Shown here piece by piece: positions 23,685-31,995 of a stretch of DNA of 64,000 bases. Under the pieces are notes generated by a model. The model was not told where the DNA came from and made no database searches. It worked only from the letters and a program-made list of their open reading frames with translations. Every line of letters starts with the position of its first letter. The first letter of the stretch is position 1. A program made the position numbers and the translations under genes. The stretch is from Saprospira grandis DSM 2844 (GTDB lineage Bacteria; Bacteroidota; Bacteroidia; Chitinophagales; Saprospiraceae), in assembly GCF_000275825.1 (NCBI RefSeq), contig NZ_JH719942.1, forward strand, positions 875,600 to 939,599, written 5' to 3'.

Positions 23685-24686
23685 ATGACTCAAATTTCGC
23701 GCATTCTGGGCGAACGCAGCGGCTCTGAAAAAGGGCCGCTTTTGCTTATTCTTACCCAGGTCCATGGCAACGAACCCGCCGGCTACTACGCCGTCCATGA
23801 ACTCTTTCAACGCATTGACCAAGAGTATCAAAATAAAGCAGACTTTGACTACCGAGGCCGAATTGTCGCCCTAAGAGGAAATCTGGCCGCTATTGCCTCT
23901 GGCCAACGATTTATCGATGAAGATTTTAATCGCATCTGGACCGATGAACGAGTGAAACAAATCCAAAATAGCCCCCTAGATCAACTCAAATCTCAAGAGG
24001 AAAAAGAACTGAAAGGACTGCTGGAAACTATTCAGGCCCTCATGGACCAACATCCAGATGAACAGGTCGTTCTACTCGATCTGCATACCACCACCGCCAA
24101 GGGCGGCATGTTCCTCATCCCCTCTGCCGACGATAACTCTAGAGCCCTAGGCCTCAATATCCACGCCCCGCTCCTACACGGTTTTCTCGATGGCCTAGAA
24201 GGGACGATCCTCCACTATTTTCGCCAGAAAAATTTCCCCAAACATCAACTCACTTCGATCTGCTTCGAAGCCGGCCAACACGATAGCCTCTCTTCTGTCG
24301 GCCATGCCGTCTCCGCCATCATCCAATGCTTTACCGCTATGGGAGGCTTCTATGCCGCAGATATCGAAATGAAACACGAACTCCGCCTGAGCGAAGAAAA
24401 TCAAGGACTGCCCAAAGAAGGCCGCCTAGCCCACTGCCACCGCATCCATCAAGGCGATGACTTTAGAATGCGCAGCGACAAAATTTATCGCAATTTTGAC
24501 CCCATCTATAAAGGAGAATTGCTGGCCGAAGATAAAAATGGCCCCATCTACTCCCCCCTCAATGGCCTCATCCTTATGCCACTCTACCAAAAACAAGGCA
24601 ATGACGGCTTCTTTATCATTGAAGATCTGGACCTCTCTGCCCCCAAATTGGGCCGAAAAATTCCAAAAACTATTCTCAATGCCTAA
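23685..24686 (+). CDS. Succinylglutamate desuccinylase/aspartoacylase (AstE/AspA) family protein
   Basis: A 333-residue zinc-dependent deacylase of the M14-related family. Zinc ligands are visible in TQVHGNEPAGYYA (residues ~26-38, His and Glu) and a later DLHTTT (His, residue ~131). NLAAIASGQRFIDEDFNRIW matches the conserved arginine and asparagine region. The C-terminal third is a small beta domain (YKGELLAEDKNGPIYSPLNGLILMP). It probably hydrolyses an N-acyl amino acid, but the substrate cannot be read from sequence. It follows the exported SCFFCG protein on the same strand. Confidence 0.82.
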   Translation: MTQISRILGERSGSEKGPLLLILTQVHGNEPAGYYAVHELFQRIDQEYQNKADFDYRGRIVALRGNLAAIASGQRFIDEDFNRIWTDERVKQIQNSPLDQLKSQEEKELKGLLETIQALMDQHPDEQVVLLDLHTTTAKGGMFLIPSADDNSRALGLNIHAPLLHGFLDGLEGTILHYFRQKNFPKHQLTSICFEAGQHDSLSSVGHAVSAIIQCFTAMGGFYAADIEMKHELRLSEENQGLPKEGRLAHCHRIHQGDDFRMRSDKIYRNFDPIYKGELLAEDKNGPIYSPLNGLILMPLYQKQGNDGFFIIEDLDLSAPKLGRKIPKTILNA

Positions 24687-24734
24687 CTCCCCCAAGTTTA
24701 GCCCCCAAAAAGAACTATTTTGATTTAGTCTTGT

Positions 24735-24742
24735 TAACTTTG
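24735..24742 (+). promoter_or_regulatory. Candidate -7 promoter element upstream of fdx
   Basis: TAACTTTG matches TAnnTTTG, 227 bp before the fdx ATG. If real, repeat copy 10 would be transcribed inside the fdx 5' leader. Confidence 0.4.
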
Positions 24743-24780
24743 CGCTCCCAAGAAGAAAAAGCTAATCATGCCGATCTTTT

Positions 24781-24930
24781 GGGGCCTCCGCAGCAAAGCT
24801 GCGGCGCTATGTTGCGGGGCTCGCAAGCTTGCTCGGCCCTTCAGTGCTGCGCACTTCGGTCTGGCCTAACGGCCCCCCCTCCACAGCGCTAGGCCATCTG
24901 GCCTGACGGCCAAGGCGGCCAAGCCGCCTA
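24781..24930 (+). repeat. Modular GC-rich intergenic repeat, copy 10 (subtype 2)
   Basis: GGGGCCTCCGCAGC to the GCTAGGCC end plus extra small palindromes (GGCGGCC-AA-GCCGCC). It lies between the deacylase gene and fdx. Confidence 0.85.
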
Positions 24931-24969
24931 GCATTTCATACCACCAAAAAATATTTGATCCGCTATAAT

Positions 24970-25308
24970 ATGGCTATTGTAAAATTTACTTTCGAAGACC
25001 CTAATATTCCCCCCAAGGAATTAGAAGCCAGCCTAGGCGATAATATCTCCGAATTGGCTGATGATAACGGCATTCATATCAACCATAACTGTGGCCGAGT
25101 CTGCGCCTGTAGTACCTGCCACGTTTATATTGAAGAAGGCGAAGATAAACTGCCCGAAATCTCAGACCAAGAAGAAGACTTTATTGATAGAGCCCTAGAC
25201 CCCCGCATCGAGTCTAGACTCGCCTGCCAGTGCATTATCCAAGAAGATGATGCCGTTATCGAGGTCTTGGTCCCCGATCAAGGCCGCATTATTGGACATG
25301 AACACTAA
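24970..25308 (+). CDS. fdx: [2Fe-2S] ferredoxin, ISC/adrenodoxin type
   Basis: A 112-residue plant/adrenodoxin-fold ferredoxin. The cluster cysteines appear in CGRVCACSTCHVYIEEG (residues ~41-57, C-x4-6-C-x2-C) and in LACQC near residue 88. The acidic surface EDKLPEISDQEEDFIDRA is the usual partner-binding helix. I start at the ATG at 24970, because the upstream TTG adds only five residues. Ferredoxins of this type pass electrons to Fe-S cluster assembly. The next gene is iscX, the same order as in the proteobacterial isc operon, but the rest of isc is not nearby. Confidence 0.92.
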   Translation: MAIVKFTFEDPNIPPKELEASLGDNISELADDNGIHINHNCGRVCACSTCHVYIEEGEDKLPEISDQEEDFIDRALDPRIESRLACQCIIQEDDAVIEVLVPDQGRIIGHEH

Positions 25309-25319
25309 ATTGAGCTATC

Positions 25320-25559
25320 ATGAGTTTTGAACTTAACCTGCCTATCCATTGGACCGATTATGAAGATATCGCCATGGGCCTTTATGATAAATTTGGCGAC
25401 GATTTTCCCGAATCCAAAATTTATCGCATCCGCTTTACTGACCTCATCGAATGGGTGCTAGACCTCCCCAATTTTGTGGGCAAACGCGAAGATTGTAATG
25501 AGGGCCACCTCGAACAAATTCAAGCCAAATGGGTCTACGAATGGAGAGATAACCAATAA
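25320..25559 (+). CDS. iscX: Fe-S cluster assembly protein IscX
   Basis: A 79-residue acidic protein matching IscX (YfhJ): HWTDYEDIAMGLYDKFGDDFPESKIYRIRFTDLIEWVLDLPNFVG carries the winged-helix fold, the acidic iron-binding patch and the DLPNF segment of the family. IscX binds iron and the cysteine desulfurase IscS and modulates cluster assembly. It is 11 bp behind fdx and followed by a terminator, so fdx-iscX is a two-gene unit detached from the rest of isc. Confidence 0.93.
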   Translation: MSFELNLPIHWTDYEDIAMGLYDKFGDDFPESKIYRIRFTDLIEWVLDLPNFVGKREDCNEGHLEQIQAKWVYEWRDNQ

Positions 25560-25561
25560 AA

Positions 25562-25599
25562 TAAAAAAGGCCACAGCTATTTGCTGTGGCCTTTTTTGC
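25562..25599 (+). terminator. Intrinsic terminator after fdx-iscX
   Basis: AAGGCCACAGC-TATT-TGCTGTGGCC with flanking A and T runs, 3 bp after the iscX stop codon. It is potentially bidirectional. Confidence 0.92.
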
Positions 25600-25636
25600 C
25601 CATAAACAACAGCTCTAATTAACAAAAGATACAATT

Positions 25637-26635
25637 ATGGATAACCGCATTCCAGTAACTATTATTACGGGCTTTTTGGGCAGCGGAAAAACTACCCTGC
25701 TCAACGAACTCATCCAACGCTATCCCGAGAAAAAACTCGCCATCATTGAAAATGAATTTGGCGAATTAGGCATCGACCAAGATTTAGTCGTCCGTGGAGA
25801 TGACCAAATATTTGAACTCTCTAATGGCTGTATTTGCTGCAACCTCAATGATGAATTAATCGAGACCCTAGCCAAACTCCTCAACGGAAATTACGAGTTT
25901 GATCATCTCCTTATTGAAACTACCGGCATTGCCGAACCCGACGCCATCGCCGCCGCCTTTGTAGCCGATGCCTCGGTCCAAGCCTATTTTCAATTGGATG
26001 CCGTCATCTGCCTAGCCGATGCAAAATATACCCTAGAAAGCCTAGCCGAAAGAGAAGAAGCCAAACGCCAACTCGCCTTTGCCGACCTCATTTTGCTCAA
26101 TAAAAAGTCTAGCGTCTCCGCAGAACAATTGGAGCAAAGCAAGGCAGGCCTTAAAAAGCTCAATCCCCTAGCCGAAATCATGGAGGCCGATTATGGCAAA
26201 ACAGAACGAAACCTTCTGGACCTACAAGCCTATGCCTTCGCTTCTGTAGAAGAAAAGCTAAAGGCCCAACATCAACCCAAAACTTGCAGCCACGGCAGCC
26301 ACCATCATCATCATCATGAGCAAGGCGATTTAGTCACGCATAGCTTTATTTTTGACCAACCCTTTGACCTGCTCAAACTTCGACATTGGCTGCAAGTACT
26401 CCTCATGCTACAAGGAGAAGGCATTTATCGAGTGAAGGGCGTACTTTGGGTGCAATGGCAAGATAAAAAAATGGTCCTGCAATCGGTCCGAAAATCTTTT
26501 GCCCTCCAATTAGGCGAAGACTGGCCCGAAGACAAAGCCCGCCAAAGCCGAATTGTCTTTATTGGCAAAAACCTGCGCAAGGATATTCTAGAAAAAAGCC
26601 TCAAACAATTGCTGGCCCTAGAAACTAGCTTCTAA
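25637..26635 (+). CDS. CobW/COG0523 family GTP-binding metallochaperone
   Basis: A 332-residue G3E-class P-loop GTPase. Visible motifs are the Walker A GFLGSGKTTLLN at residues 11-22, IIENEFGELGID, the metal-binding CxCC motif in LSNGCICCNL (~67-76), the LLIETTGIAEP switch and LLNKKS (base recognition). The C-terminal CobW_C domain starts around residue 232. A histidine-rich loop near residues 216-227 (SHGSHHHHHHEQGD) fits a zinc- or cobalt-binding metallochaperone, as in ZNG1/YeiR/YjiA-type proteins. The target enzyme is not apparent. It is monocistronic with its own terminator. Confidence 0.9.
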   Translation: MDNRIPVTIITGFLGSGKTTLLNELIQRYPEKKLAIIENEFGELGIDQDLVVRGDDQIFELSNGCICCNLNDELIETLAKLLNGNYEFDHLLIETTGIAEPDAIAAAFVADASVQAYFQLDAVICLADAKYTLESLAEREEAKRQLAFADLILLNKKSSVSAEQLEQSKAGLKKLNPLAEIMEADYGKTERNLLDLQAYAFASVEEKLKAQHQPKTCSHGSHHHHHHEQGDLVTHSFIFDQPFDLLKLRHWLQVLLMLQGEGIYRVKGVLWVQWQDKKMVLQSVRKSFALQLGEDWPEDKARQSRIVFIGKNLRKDILEKSLKQLLALETSF

Positions 26636-26638
26636 ATA

Positions 26639-26677
26639 GAAAAGGCCCAGAACATCGAGTTCTGGGCCTTTCTTTTG
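26639..26677 (+). terminator. Intrinsic terminator after the COG0523 gene
   Basis: AAAGGCCCAGAAC and GTTCTGGGCCTTT form a long stem with a short loop, followed by a T-rich stretch. Confidence 0.9.
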
Positions 26678-26685
26678 GATGGAAC

Positions 26686-26825
26686 AGGGCGCAAAGCGCC
26701 CGCAGGCTGAGCTGCCGGAGCAGGGCCGCCAAAGGCGGCAGACCAAAGCGCTGAAAGCGCTGCAGGGCCGAGCAAACCTGCGAGCTGCGAAGTGGAGCGA
26801 CCCGACCAAAGGAAGGGGCAGCCCC
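26686..26825 (-). repeat. Modular GC-rich intergenic repeat, copy 11 (subtype 1-like)
   Basis: Minus orientation. GGGGCTGCCCC starts 11 bp after the M20 stop codon. The inner modules are variants of those in other copies. Confidence 0.8.
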
Positions 26826-26836
26826 AAAAAAAGATC

Positions 26837-28225
26837 CTAAGCCTCCTTCATCGCACGGAAATGCTCATAGAAATAAGGCAAGGTTTCAATTCCTTTGAAG
26901 TAATTGAATACTCCAAAATGCTCATTGGGCGAGTGAATGGCGTCGGTGTCTAGACCAAAGCCCATCATGACCGTTTTAGCCCCCAAAATCTCCTCAAAAA
27001 GAGCCACAATCGGAATGCTTCCGCCCGCTCTCAAAGGAATGGGCCGCTTGCCAAAGGTTTGCGCATAGGCCTTGGCCGCCGCCTGAAACTCAATGCCATC
27101 GGTGGGCGTCAAAACCGGCTCTCCACCATGATGAGGATTCACCACCACCTTGACCGAAGCAGGCGCAAGGGCCTCAAAATGCTTCTTAAATAGGGCCGTG
27201 ATTTGCTCAGAACTTTGGTTGGGTACCAAACGCATAGAAATTTTGGCATAAGCTTTTGAAGGCAAAACCGTTTTGGCCCCTTCTCCAATATAACCGCCCC
27301 AAATGCCGTTCACATCGAGGGTTGGGCGAATAGAAGCCCGCTCCATAGTTGAGAATCCAGCCTCTCCAGACACATCACCAATGCCCAATTTAGCCTTATA
27401 ATCGGCCAAATCAAAAGGCGCTTGGGCCATGGCCTCCCGCTCCTCAGCAGAAACCTCCAACACATCATCATAAAAACCCTCTACCGTAATTCGGCCCTCC
27501 TCATCTTGCAAAGAAGCAATCATTTTAGCCAAAATATTGATGGGATTGGCCACAGCACCCCCATAAGTTCCCGAATGCAAATCGCGATTTGGGCCAGTCA
27601 CTTCCACTTCCACATAGCTCAATCCACGCAAACCCGAAGTCATAGAAGGACTCTCATTGCCCAACATAGAAGTATCAGAAATGAGAATGACATCACAAGC
27701 CAAACGCTCCTGATTTTCACGCATAAAAGGACCCAAATTTGGCGAACCAACTTCCTCTTCCCCCTCAATCATAAACTTGACATTGCAATACATTTTTTGC
27801 TCCCGCATCATGTACTCAAAGGCCTTGACATGCATGTACATCTGCCCCTTATCATCACAGGCGCCACGGGCAAAAATTGCCCCCTCAGGATGGCGGTCAG
27901 TGGGCTTAATAATGGGCTCAAATGGTCCAGATTCCCAAAGCTCAATGGGGTCTGCTGGCTGCACATCATAATGGCCATAAACCAAAACCGTAGGCCAGCT
28001 AGGGTCCATGATTTTCTCGGCATAGACAATGGGGTGGCCCGCAGTGGAACAAATTTCCACGCTATCCACTCCCGCCTCTAACAGCTTGATTTTCAAAAAC
28101 TCCGCAGCCGAAAGCATATCTTTTTTATATGCAGAATCGGCACTCACAGAAGGAATCCGCAAAAGAGCCATCAGCTCCTCTAACAAACGGTCCTTATCCT
28201 TTTCAATAAATTGTTTTACAGACAT
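26837..28225 (-). CDS. M20 family dipeptidase (CNDP-like metallopeptidase)
   Basis: A 462-residue di-zinc peptidase. It shows the M20 motifs VLVYGHYDVQPADP (metal-binding His and Asp, residues ~77-90), FARGACDDKGQMYMH (bridging Asp), MIEGEEEVGSPN (catalytic Glu pair) and, at the end, DAIHSPNEHFG (last metal His). The lid/dimerisation domain lies between residues ~185 and 340, including DLHSGTYGGAVANP. The best family match is the cytosolic dipeptidase/CNDP group, so it likely cleaves short peptides. The frame continues 49 codons upstream, but that section is repeat copy 12 in translation. The ATG at 28225 gives MSVKQFIEKDKD, the normal start. Confidence 0.93.
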   Translation of the reverse strand: MSVKQFIEKDKDRLLEELMALLRIPSVSADSAYKKDMLSAAEFLKIKLLEAGVDSVEICSTAGHPIVYAEKIMDPSWPTVLVYGHYDVQPADPIELWESGPFEPIIKPTDRHPEGAIFARGACDDKGQMYMHVKAFEYMMREQKMYCNVKFMIEGEEEVGSPNLGPFMRENQERLACDVILISDTSMLGNESPSMTSGLRGLSYVEVEVTGPNRDLHSGTYGGAVANPINILAKMIASLQDEEGRITVEGFYDDVLEVSAEEREAMAQAPFDLADYKAKLGIGDVSGEAGFSTMERASIRPTLDVNGIWGGYIGEGAKTVLPSKAYAKISMRLVPNQSSEQITALFKKHFEALAPASVKVVVNPHHGGEPVLTPTDGIEFQAAAKAYAQTFGKRPIPLRAGGSIPIVALFEEILGAKTVMMGFGLDTDAIHSPNEHFGVFNYFKGIETLPYFYEHFRAMKEA

Positions 28226-28253
28226 AAGTTGTTGTTGTTTTTCTATTTTTTTT

Positions 28254-28400
28254 GGGGCTGCCCCTCGCCTATCGGCTCGGGTCGGGCTGTGTCGCAGCTC
28301 GCTGTTCGCTCGGCCCTGCGCTTTTTCGCTACGCTCAAAAGCTAGGTCTGGCCTTCGGCCACTGCTGTCCATCCCTCAGCCTGCGGGCGCTTCGCGCCCT
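28254..28400 (+). repeat. Modular GC-rich intergenic repeat, copy 12 (subtype 1)
   Basis: Full subtype 1 copy. GGGGCTGCCCC begins 28 bp upstream of the M20 ATG and the other end is 20 bp from the FkbM stop, so it fills nearly the whole gap. Confidence 0.87.
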
Positions 28401-28420
28401 GTCCCCTGCAATTGGACCAA

Positions 28421-29320
28421 TTAGGCCTTCACAAAGACAATATTATCCGAGTCTTCTCCCTTCCGCTGAAGGTAATCTTCTACCGAGCTATTTAGCCGCT
28501 CCAAATGGCCCGAAGCGCAGATAATATGGGGAAAATAAGCCAGCTCTGCCAAAAGCGATTGGGCTGCCAAATGCGGGGCATTGTCGCGGCTAGCAGCCAA
28601 ATACTCCATGGCAATTTTGGGCGAATGAGCGCTCAAAAACGCCTTGGCCCCAGACAAAACCTCATATTCGGCCCCTTCCACATCAATTTTAATCAATTTT
28701 GGCCGAAAAGCGCTGGGCAGCAGATAATCATCTAGGCAAACGGCCTCAATATCGTGGACCTTAGGCGGATCTTGGGCAAACCAATCTTCGCCCTCAAATT
28801 GCTCTAAATGTAGGCTGTTATACTCAGAATGTTTGTTGCTAAACTCATAAAATTTGAGGGTAGCCGCTTTTTGGGCCACCGCCTTATTGTTTGGCTTCAG
28901 TTGAGGAAGCTCGGCGGCATTTTGGGCCAATATCCTAAAGGTGGTCGAGGCCGCCTCAAAGGCTTGCACCTGGCCCTTGGGCCCCACCAAATGAGCGGCC
29001 AGCAGACAAAAGTAGCCATAATGCGCCCCAATATCCAAAAACTGATCTTCGGCTTTTAGCTCTTGGATGAGCCAACGAGCCAGGCGAATTTCAGAATCAT
29101 GCGTTTTTCCTCCTGTCAGATAAATATCCAAACTAGCGGGCAGTAGCAACTGCATCTTTGGGCCCCAGAAGGTATTGGCTTGCACGGTCCATTCTCCCTT
29201 TGGGAAAAGCCGTCTGCGCAATTGGGCCAAGATATAGCCCAAAGGACGTTTTTGCAGGCGTTTCCATTTGCTAGCTTGGGCCAAATTGGCCACTTCTTGC
29301 AATTGTTCTAGCATGTTCAT
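28421..29320 (-). CDS. FkbM family methyltransferase
   Basis: A 299-residue class I SAM methyltransferase. The FkbM pattern is clear: FLDIGAHYGYFCLLAAHLVG (SAM motif I, residues ~95-115), GQVQAFEAASTTFRILAQNA, and LIKIDVEGAEYEVLSGA near residue 210. FkbM proteins methylate hydroxyl groups of sugars or natural products, and many act on surface polysaccharides. The acceptor cannot be told here. The start is 4 bp after the RidA stop codon, so the two are cotranscribed. Confidence 0.87.
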   Translation of the reverse strand: MNMLEQLQEVANLAQASKWKRLQKRPLGYILAQLRRRLFPKGEWTVQANTFWGPKMQLLLPASLDIYLTGGKTHDSEIRLARWLIQELKAEDQFLDIGAHYGYFCLLAAHLVGPKGQVQAFEAASTTFRILAQNAAELPQLKPNNKAVAQKAATLKFYEFSNKHSEYNSLHLEQFEGEDWFAQDPPKVHDIEAVCLDDYLLPSAFRPKLIKIDVEGAEYEVLSGAKAFLSAHSPKIAMEYLAASRDNAPHLAAQSLLAELAYFPHIICASGHLERLNSSVEDYLQRKGEDSDNIVFVKA

Positions 29321-29324
29321 TTAG

Positions 29325-29720
29325 CTATTTCTCTTGAGGGTAGGCAGCAAAGGCAGAAATCTCGACCCGTACATCCTTGGGCAGGCGGCTCACTTGCACC
29401 GCCTCTCTAGCTGGGGGCGCAATGCCTTCAAAATAGCTAGCATAAACCGCATTGATAGCTGCATAATCATTCATATCCTTCATGAAGATGCTACATTTTA
29501 CGAGCTGTTCTGGACCAAGACCTGCTTCGGCCAGTACTGCCAGCATATTATTCATCACCTGTTTGGTCTCCTCTTGGATCGTTCCATGGACCTTAAGTTC
29601 TTGAGTAGCGGGATCAATTGCAATTTGGCCAGAAAGAAACAAAAAGCCATTGGCCGCAACGGCTTGGCTGTAGGGGCCCACTGCCGCAGGCGCTTGATCG
29701 GTATGGATAATTTTTTTCAT
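29325..29720 (-). CDS. ridA: RidA family reactive intermediate deaminase
   Basis: A 131-residue YjgF/YER057c/UK114 protein. The opening MKKIIHTDQAPAAVGPYSQAV, the segment FLFLSGQIAIDPAT, and CSIFMKDMNDYAAINAVYASYF, then PPAREAVQVSRLPKDVRVEISAFA near the end, which carries the conserved Arg of the active site, match RidA. It hydrolyses 2-aminoacrylate and related enamines made by PLP enzymes. I use the ATG at 29720. The frame runs 16 codons further without family support. An FkbM methyltransferase gene follows 4 bp downstream. Confidence 0.95.
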   Translation of the reverse strand: MKKIIHTDQAPAAVGPYSQAVAANGFLFLSGQIAIDPATQELKVHGTIQEETKQVMNNMLAVLAEAGLGPEQLVKCSIFMKDMNDYAAINAVYASYFEGIAPPAREAVQVSRLPKDVRVEISAFAAYPQEK

Positions 29721-29792
29721 TTTCTTAGTTATCATTGGTAGAAGCGAAAGATAAGGAAGTTGGGGCAAGCTGCAAAAGTTTTTGGTCCAGAT

Positions 29793-29882
29793 AGGCGGCG
29801 AAGCCGCCTGCGAGCGGCGACAACAAGGACTTTAGTCCGCAGTTCGACGACCGAAGGGAGTAACCATAGCGGTGGCCGCCCC
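29793..29882 (-). repeat. Modular GC-rich intergenic repeat, copy 13 (short, divergent)
   Basis: GGGGCGGCCACC...CTTCGGTCGTCG and small palindromes at both ends. It lacks the long core, so it is a degenerate or partial member. Confidence 0.55.
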
Positions 29883-29918
29883 AAAGCAAAAAAAAGAGGA
29901 CCGTAGTCCTCCCTTTTC

Positions 29919-31790
29919 TTATTTAATTTGTGGTTCGAGCCAGCGTTTGAAGCGTTTTTCTTGTTCCTCCCTCATCTTCTCTTTAATCTTGAAGACATGT
30001 TTTTTCATCATTTTGATTTTGGCGATTTCGGTCTCCAAAGTCATTTCCTTGTAATTGCCTTCGCCATCGGGGCGGAGGATGCGAATGGCTAGAGGGTCGC
30101 CTACTTTGAGGCCCTGCATATAGGTAAATAGGATGGCCGAGGCGGTTTTGGGCGTAAAGCTTTTATCGTTCCAAGACAGGATCACATCGCCATTTTTGAG
30201 GCCCATATATTTGCTACCAAACTCATCTAGTTTTTCGGCTTTGGCCATATAGAAGCGGCCAAGGGTATCGGTTCGGAGAGCGCCATTTTCTAGGCCACCT
30301 AGGGGAGACATTTCTAGCACGGGGGCCTCCTTAAAGTACTCTACGCCATAGGGTTCGAGAAACTTATTGTAGTCGAGCATTTCGGTACCTTCCACATACT
30401 TATCAAAGAACTTCTGGAGCTGTGGAAAGCCTGTAATTTCGATAATCTTATCATAGAGTTCTACATCTTGGAAAGGATTATCTTGGCCATAATAGGCAGA
30501 TAGATCGCGAAGGAGCATCGTTAGATCGTATTGTCCTTCTGAAAGGCGAATCAGTTCTAGATCGAAGCACATAGCGGTTAGTGCCCCCTTATAATAGATA
30601 TTATTGTATTGGCTATTAAAGCTTTTTTCGAGGCATTTCTTACTCATTTCGGCTAGGGGAATACCGGCCTTATAGCGAGTAGAGGTTTGCACCTTTTCGC
30701 AGAGTTTGTCCATAAACTCCTCCTGTGTTTTCAGGCCATATTGGCATTGCATATGGTGGGCCATATACTCTACCACCCCTTCATAAAGCCAAAGGTGTTT
30801 AGACATTTTGGGGTTCATATAATTAAAATTGTAAATCTCCTCCGATTGGATATAGAGGGGGGTTACAATATGGAAAAACTCATGAGAGGCAATATTGACT
30901 ACTAGCTCGCCAATGCGATCTACTTTTTCCTCGGCTAGGCAGAACATAGAAGATCGAGGATGCTCTAGGGCACCAATAGAGCCCGAGGGGTAGCCATTGG
31001 GCGAAAGATAGATAAGAAAATGGTAGCGATCTACGGGGAGCATATTGCCCAAATATTTATTTTGGGCCTCTAGCATGGGGCGGATTTTATCGGCAATATC
31101 TTTGGCCGTGGCTTTTTTATTGGGCGAGTAGACTGAAATTTGGATATCTCCATAGCCCAACTTAAAATTGACCGTATCGGGATTGCTGTAAAGGATTGGG
31201 GCATCGACTAGGTCGCCATAATCGGAGGCGCGAAAAATATCGGTATCAAAATCGCCGCCGATTCTGCGCAAAGAGGTACTTGCATAAAAATCATTGGGTC
31301 GATTGAAGGTCAGTTCAAACTTAAGTTTCTCTTTACCTTCAAAGAAGCCAAAGAGTCCGTTATTATTGATAAAAAAGACCTTACCTGCCTCAAAGTTGGT
31401 ACAGGCAGGCTCAAAGAGGGGTTCTTTTAGTTTGGCATCCCAGATATCTTCTACTAGGTAGGTAATTTTTTCTAGGCGTTTGGCTTTTTTGATTTTCCAG
31501 GTATTCTTATCAATACGATTCACCTTAAGTTTTTTACCTCGGCTATCAAAGGCTTCAAGGTTATTGATAAACTGGCCATAATCATGAATTTCGTAAGTTC
31601 CGGGAATGATTCGGGGAAAATAGAAAGTCACCTCATCTTTTTGGACCGAACTAGGCACCTGCAGGCTTACCTTTACTTGGTCCGCAATGACTTCATTGAG
31701 GTCTACTTCATACTTATAAATATCATCATCTTGCGCCATTAGGCTCAGGCTCCCGAAAAAGAGCAGCAGAGCAGTAAAGAGCTTGTTCAT
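29919..31790 (-). CDS. M61 family metallopeptidase (glycyl aminopeptidase type) with PDZ domain
   Basis: A 623-residue exported peptidase. It has a signal peptide (MNKLFTALLLFFGSLSLMAQ), an N-terminal beta domain (to ~165), and a thermolysin-like catalytic domain with the zinc motif HEFFH inside IASHEFFHIVTPL (residues ~298-310). The third zinc ligand is in LWLYEGVVEYMA. A PDZ-like domain near residues 500-590 (KYMGLKNGDVILSWNDKSF) is usual for M61. The C-terminus is strongly basic and helical (KIKEKMREEQEKRFKRWLEPQIK). It presumably acts in the periplasm on peptides with N-terminal Gly or Ala. No operon partner is near. Confidence 0.88.
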   Translation of the reverse strand: MNKLFTALLLFFGSLSLMAQDDDIYKYEVDLNEVIADQVKVSLQVPSSVQKDEVTFYFPRIIPGTYEIHDYGQFINNLEAFDSRGKKLKVNRIDKNTWKIKKAKRLEKITYLVEDIWDAKLKEPLFEPACTNFEAGKVFFINNNGLFGFFEGKEKLKFELTFNRPNDFYASTSLRRIGGDFDTDIFRASDYGDLVDAPILYSNPDTVNFKLGYGDIQISVYSPNKKATAKDIADKIRPMLEAQNKYLGNMLPVDRYHFLIYLSPNGYPSGSIGALEHPRSSMFCLAEEKVDRIGELVVNIASHEFFHIVTPLYIQSEEIYNFNYMNPKMSKHLWLYEGVVEYMAHHMQCQYGLKTQEEFMDKLCEKVQTSTRYKAGIPLAEMSKKCLEKSFNSQYNNIYYKGALTAMCFDLELIRLSEGQYDLTMLLRDLSAYYGQDNPFQDVELYDKIIEITGFPQLQKFFDKYVEGTEMLDYNKFLEPYGVEYFKEAPVLEMSPLGGLENGALRTDTLGRFYMAKAEKLDEFGSKYMGLKNGDVILSWNDKSFTPKTASAILFTYMQGLKVGDPLAIRILRPDGEGNYKEMTLETEIAKIKMMKKHVFKIKEKMREEQEKRFKRWLEPQIK

Positions 31791-31995
31791 AAAAATTTGT
31801 TTTTAGTGAACGGAACATCCATTCAGACAAAATCAGGTGTGTTATAGGTCTATTAACAAAAGAGATAAAAACTCAAATAAAATACTAAAATGGGAGTATA
31901 CCTCTCGACTTTTTCGCCTAAAGCTTTAGTTTTTTAGACTGAGTTAGGCGTCTCTTCTTTTAGCTAGGCAATTAATAAACCAAAGTTAACGGCAT

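Noticed and set aside
27422-28081. 219-codon plus-strand frame opposite the M20 peptidase
   Set aside because: It opens at an internal codon and is antisense to the zinc-binding motifs, with repeated Ile/His-rich shadow composition.
31915-31950. CGCCTAA / TTAGGCG inverted repeat between the zinc-ribbon and M61 genes
   Set aside because: Only 7 bp with a 22-nt loop and no T tract in the right place. It is too weak to call as a terminator or operator.
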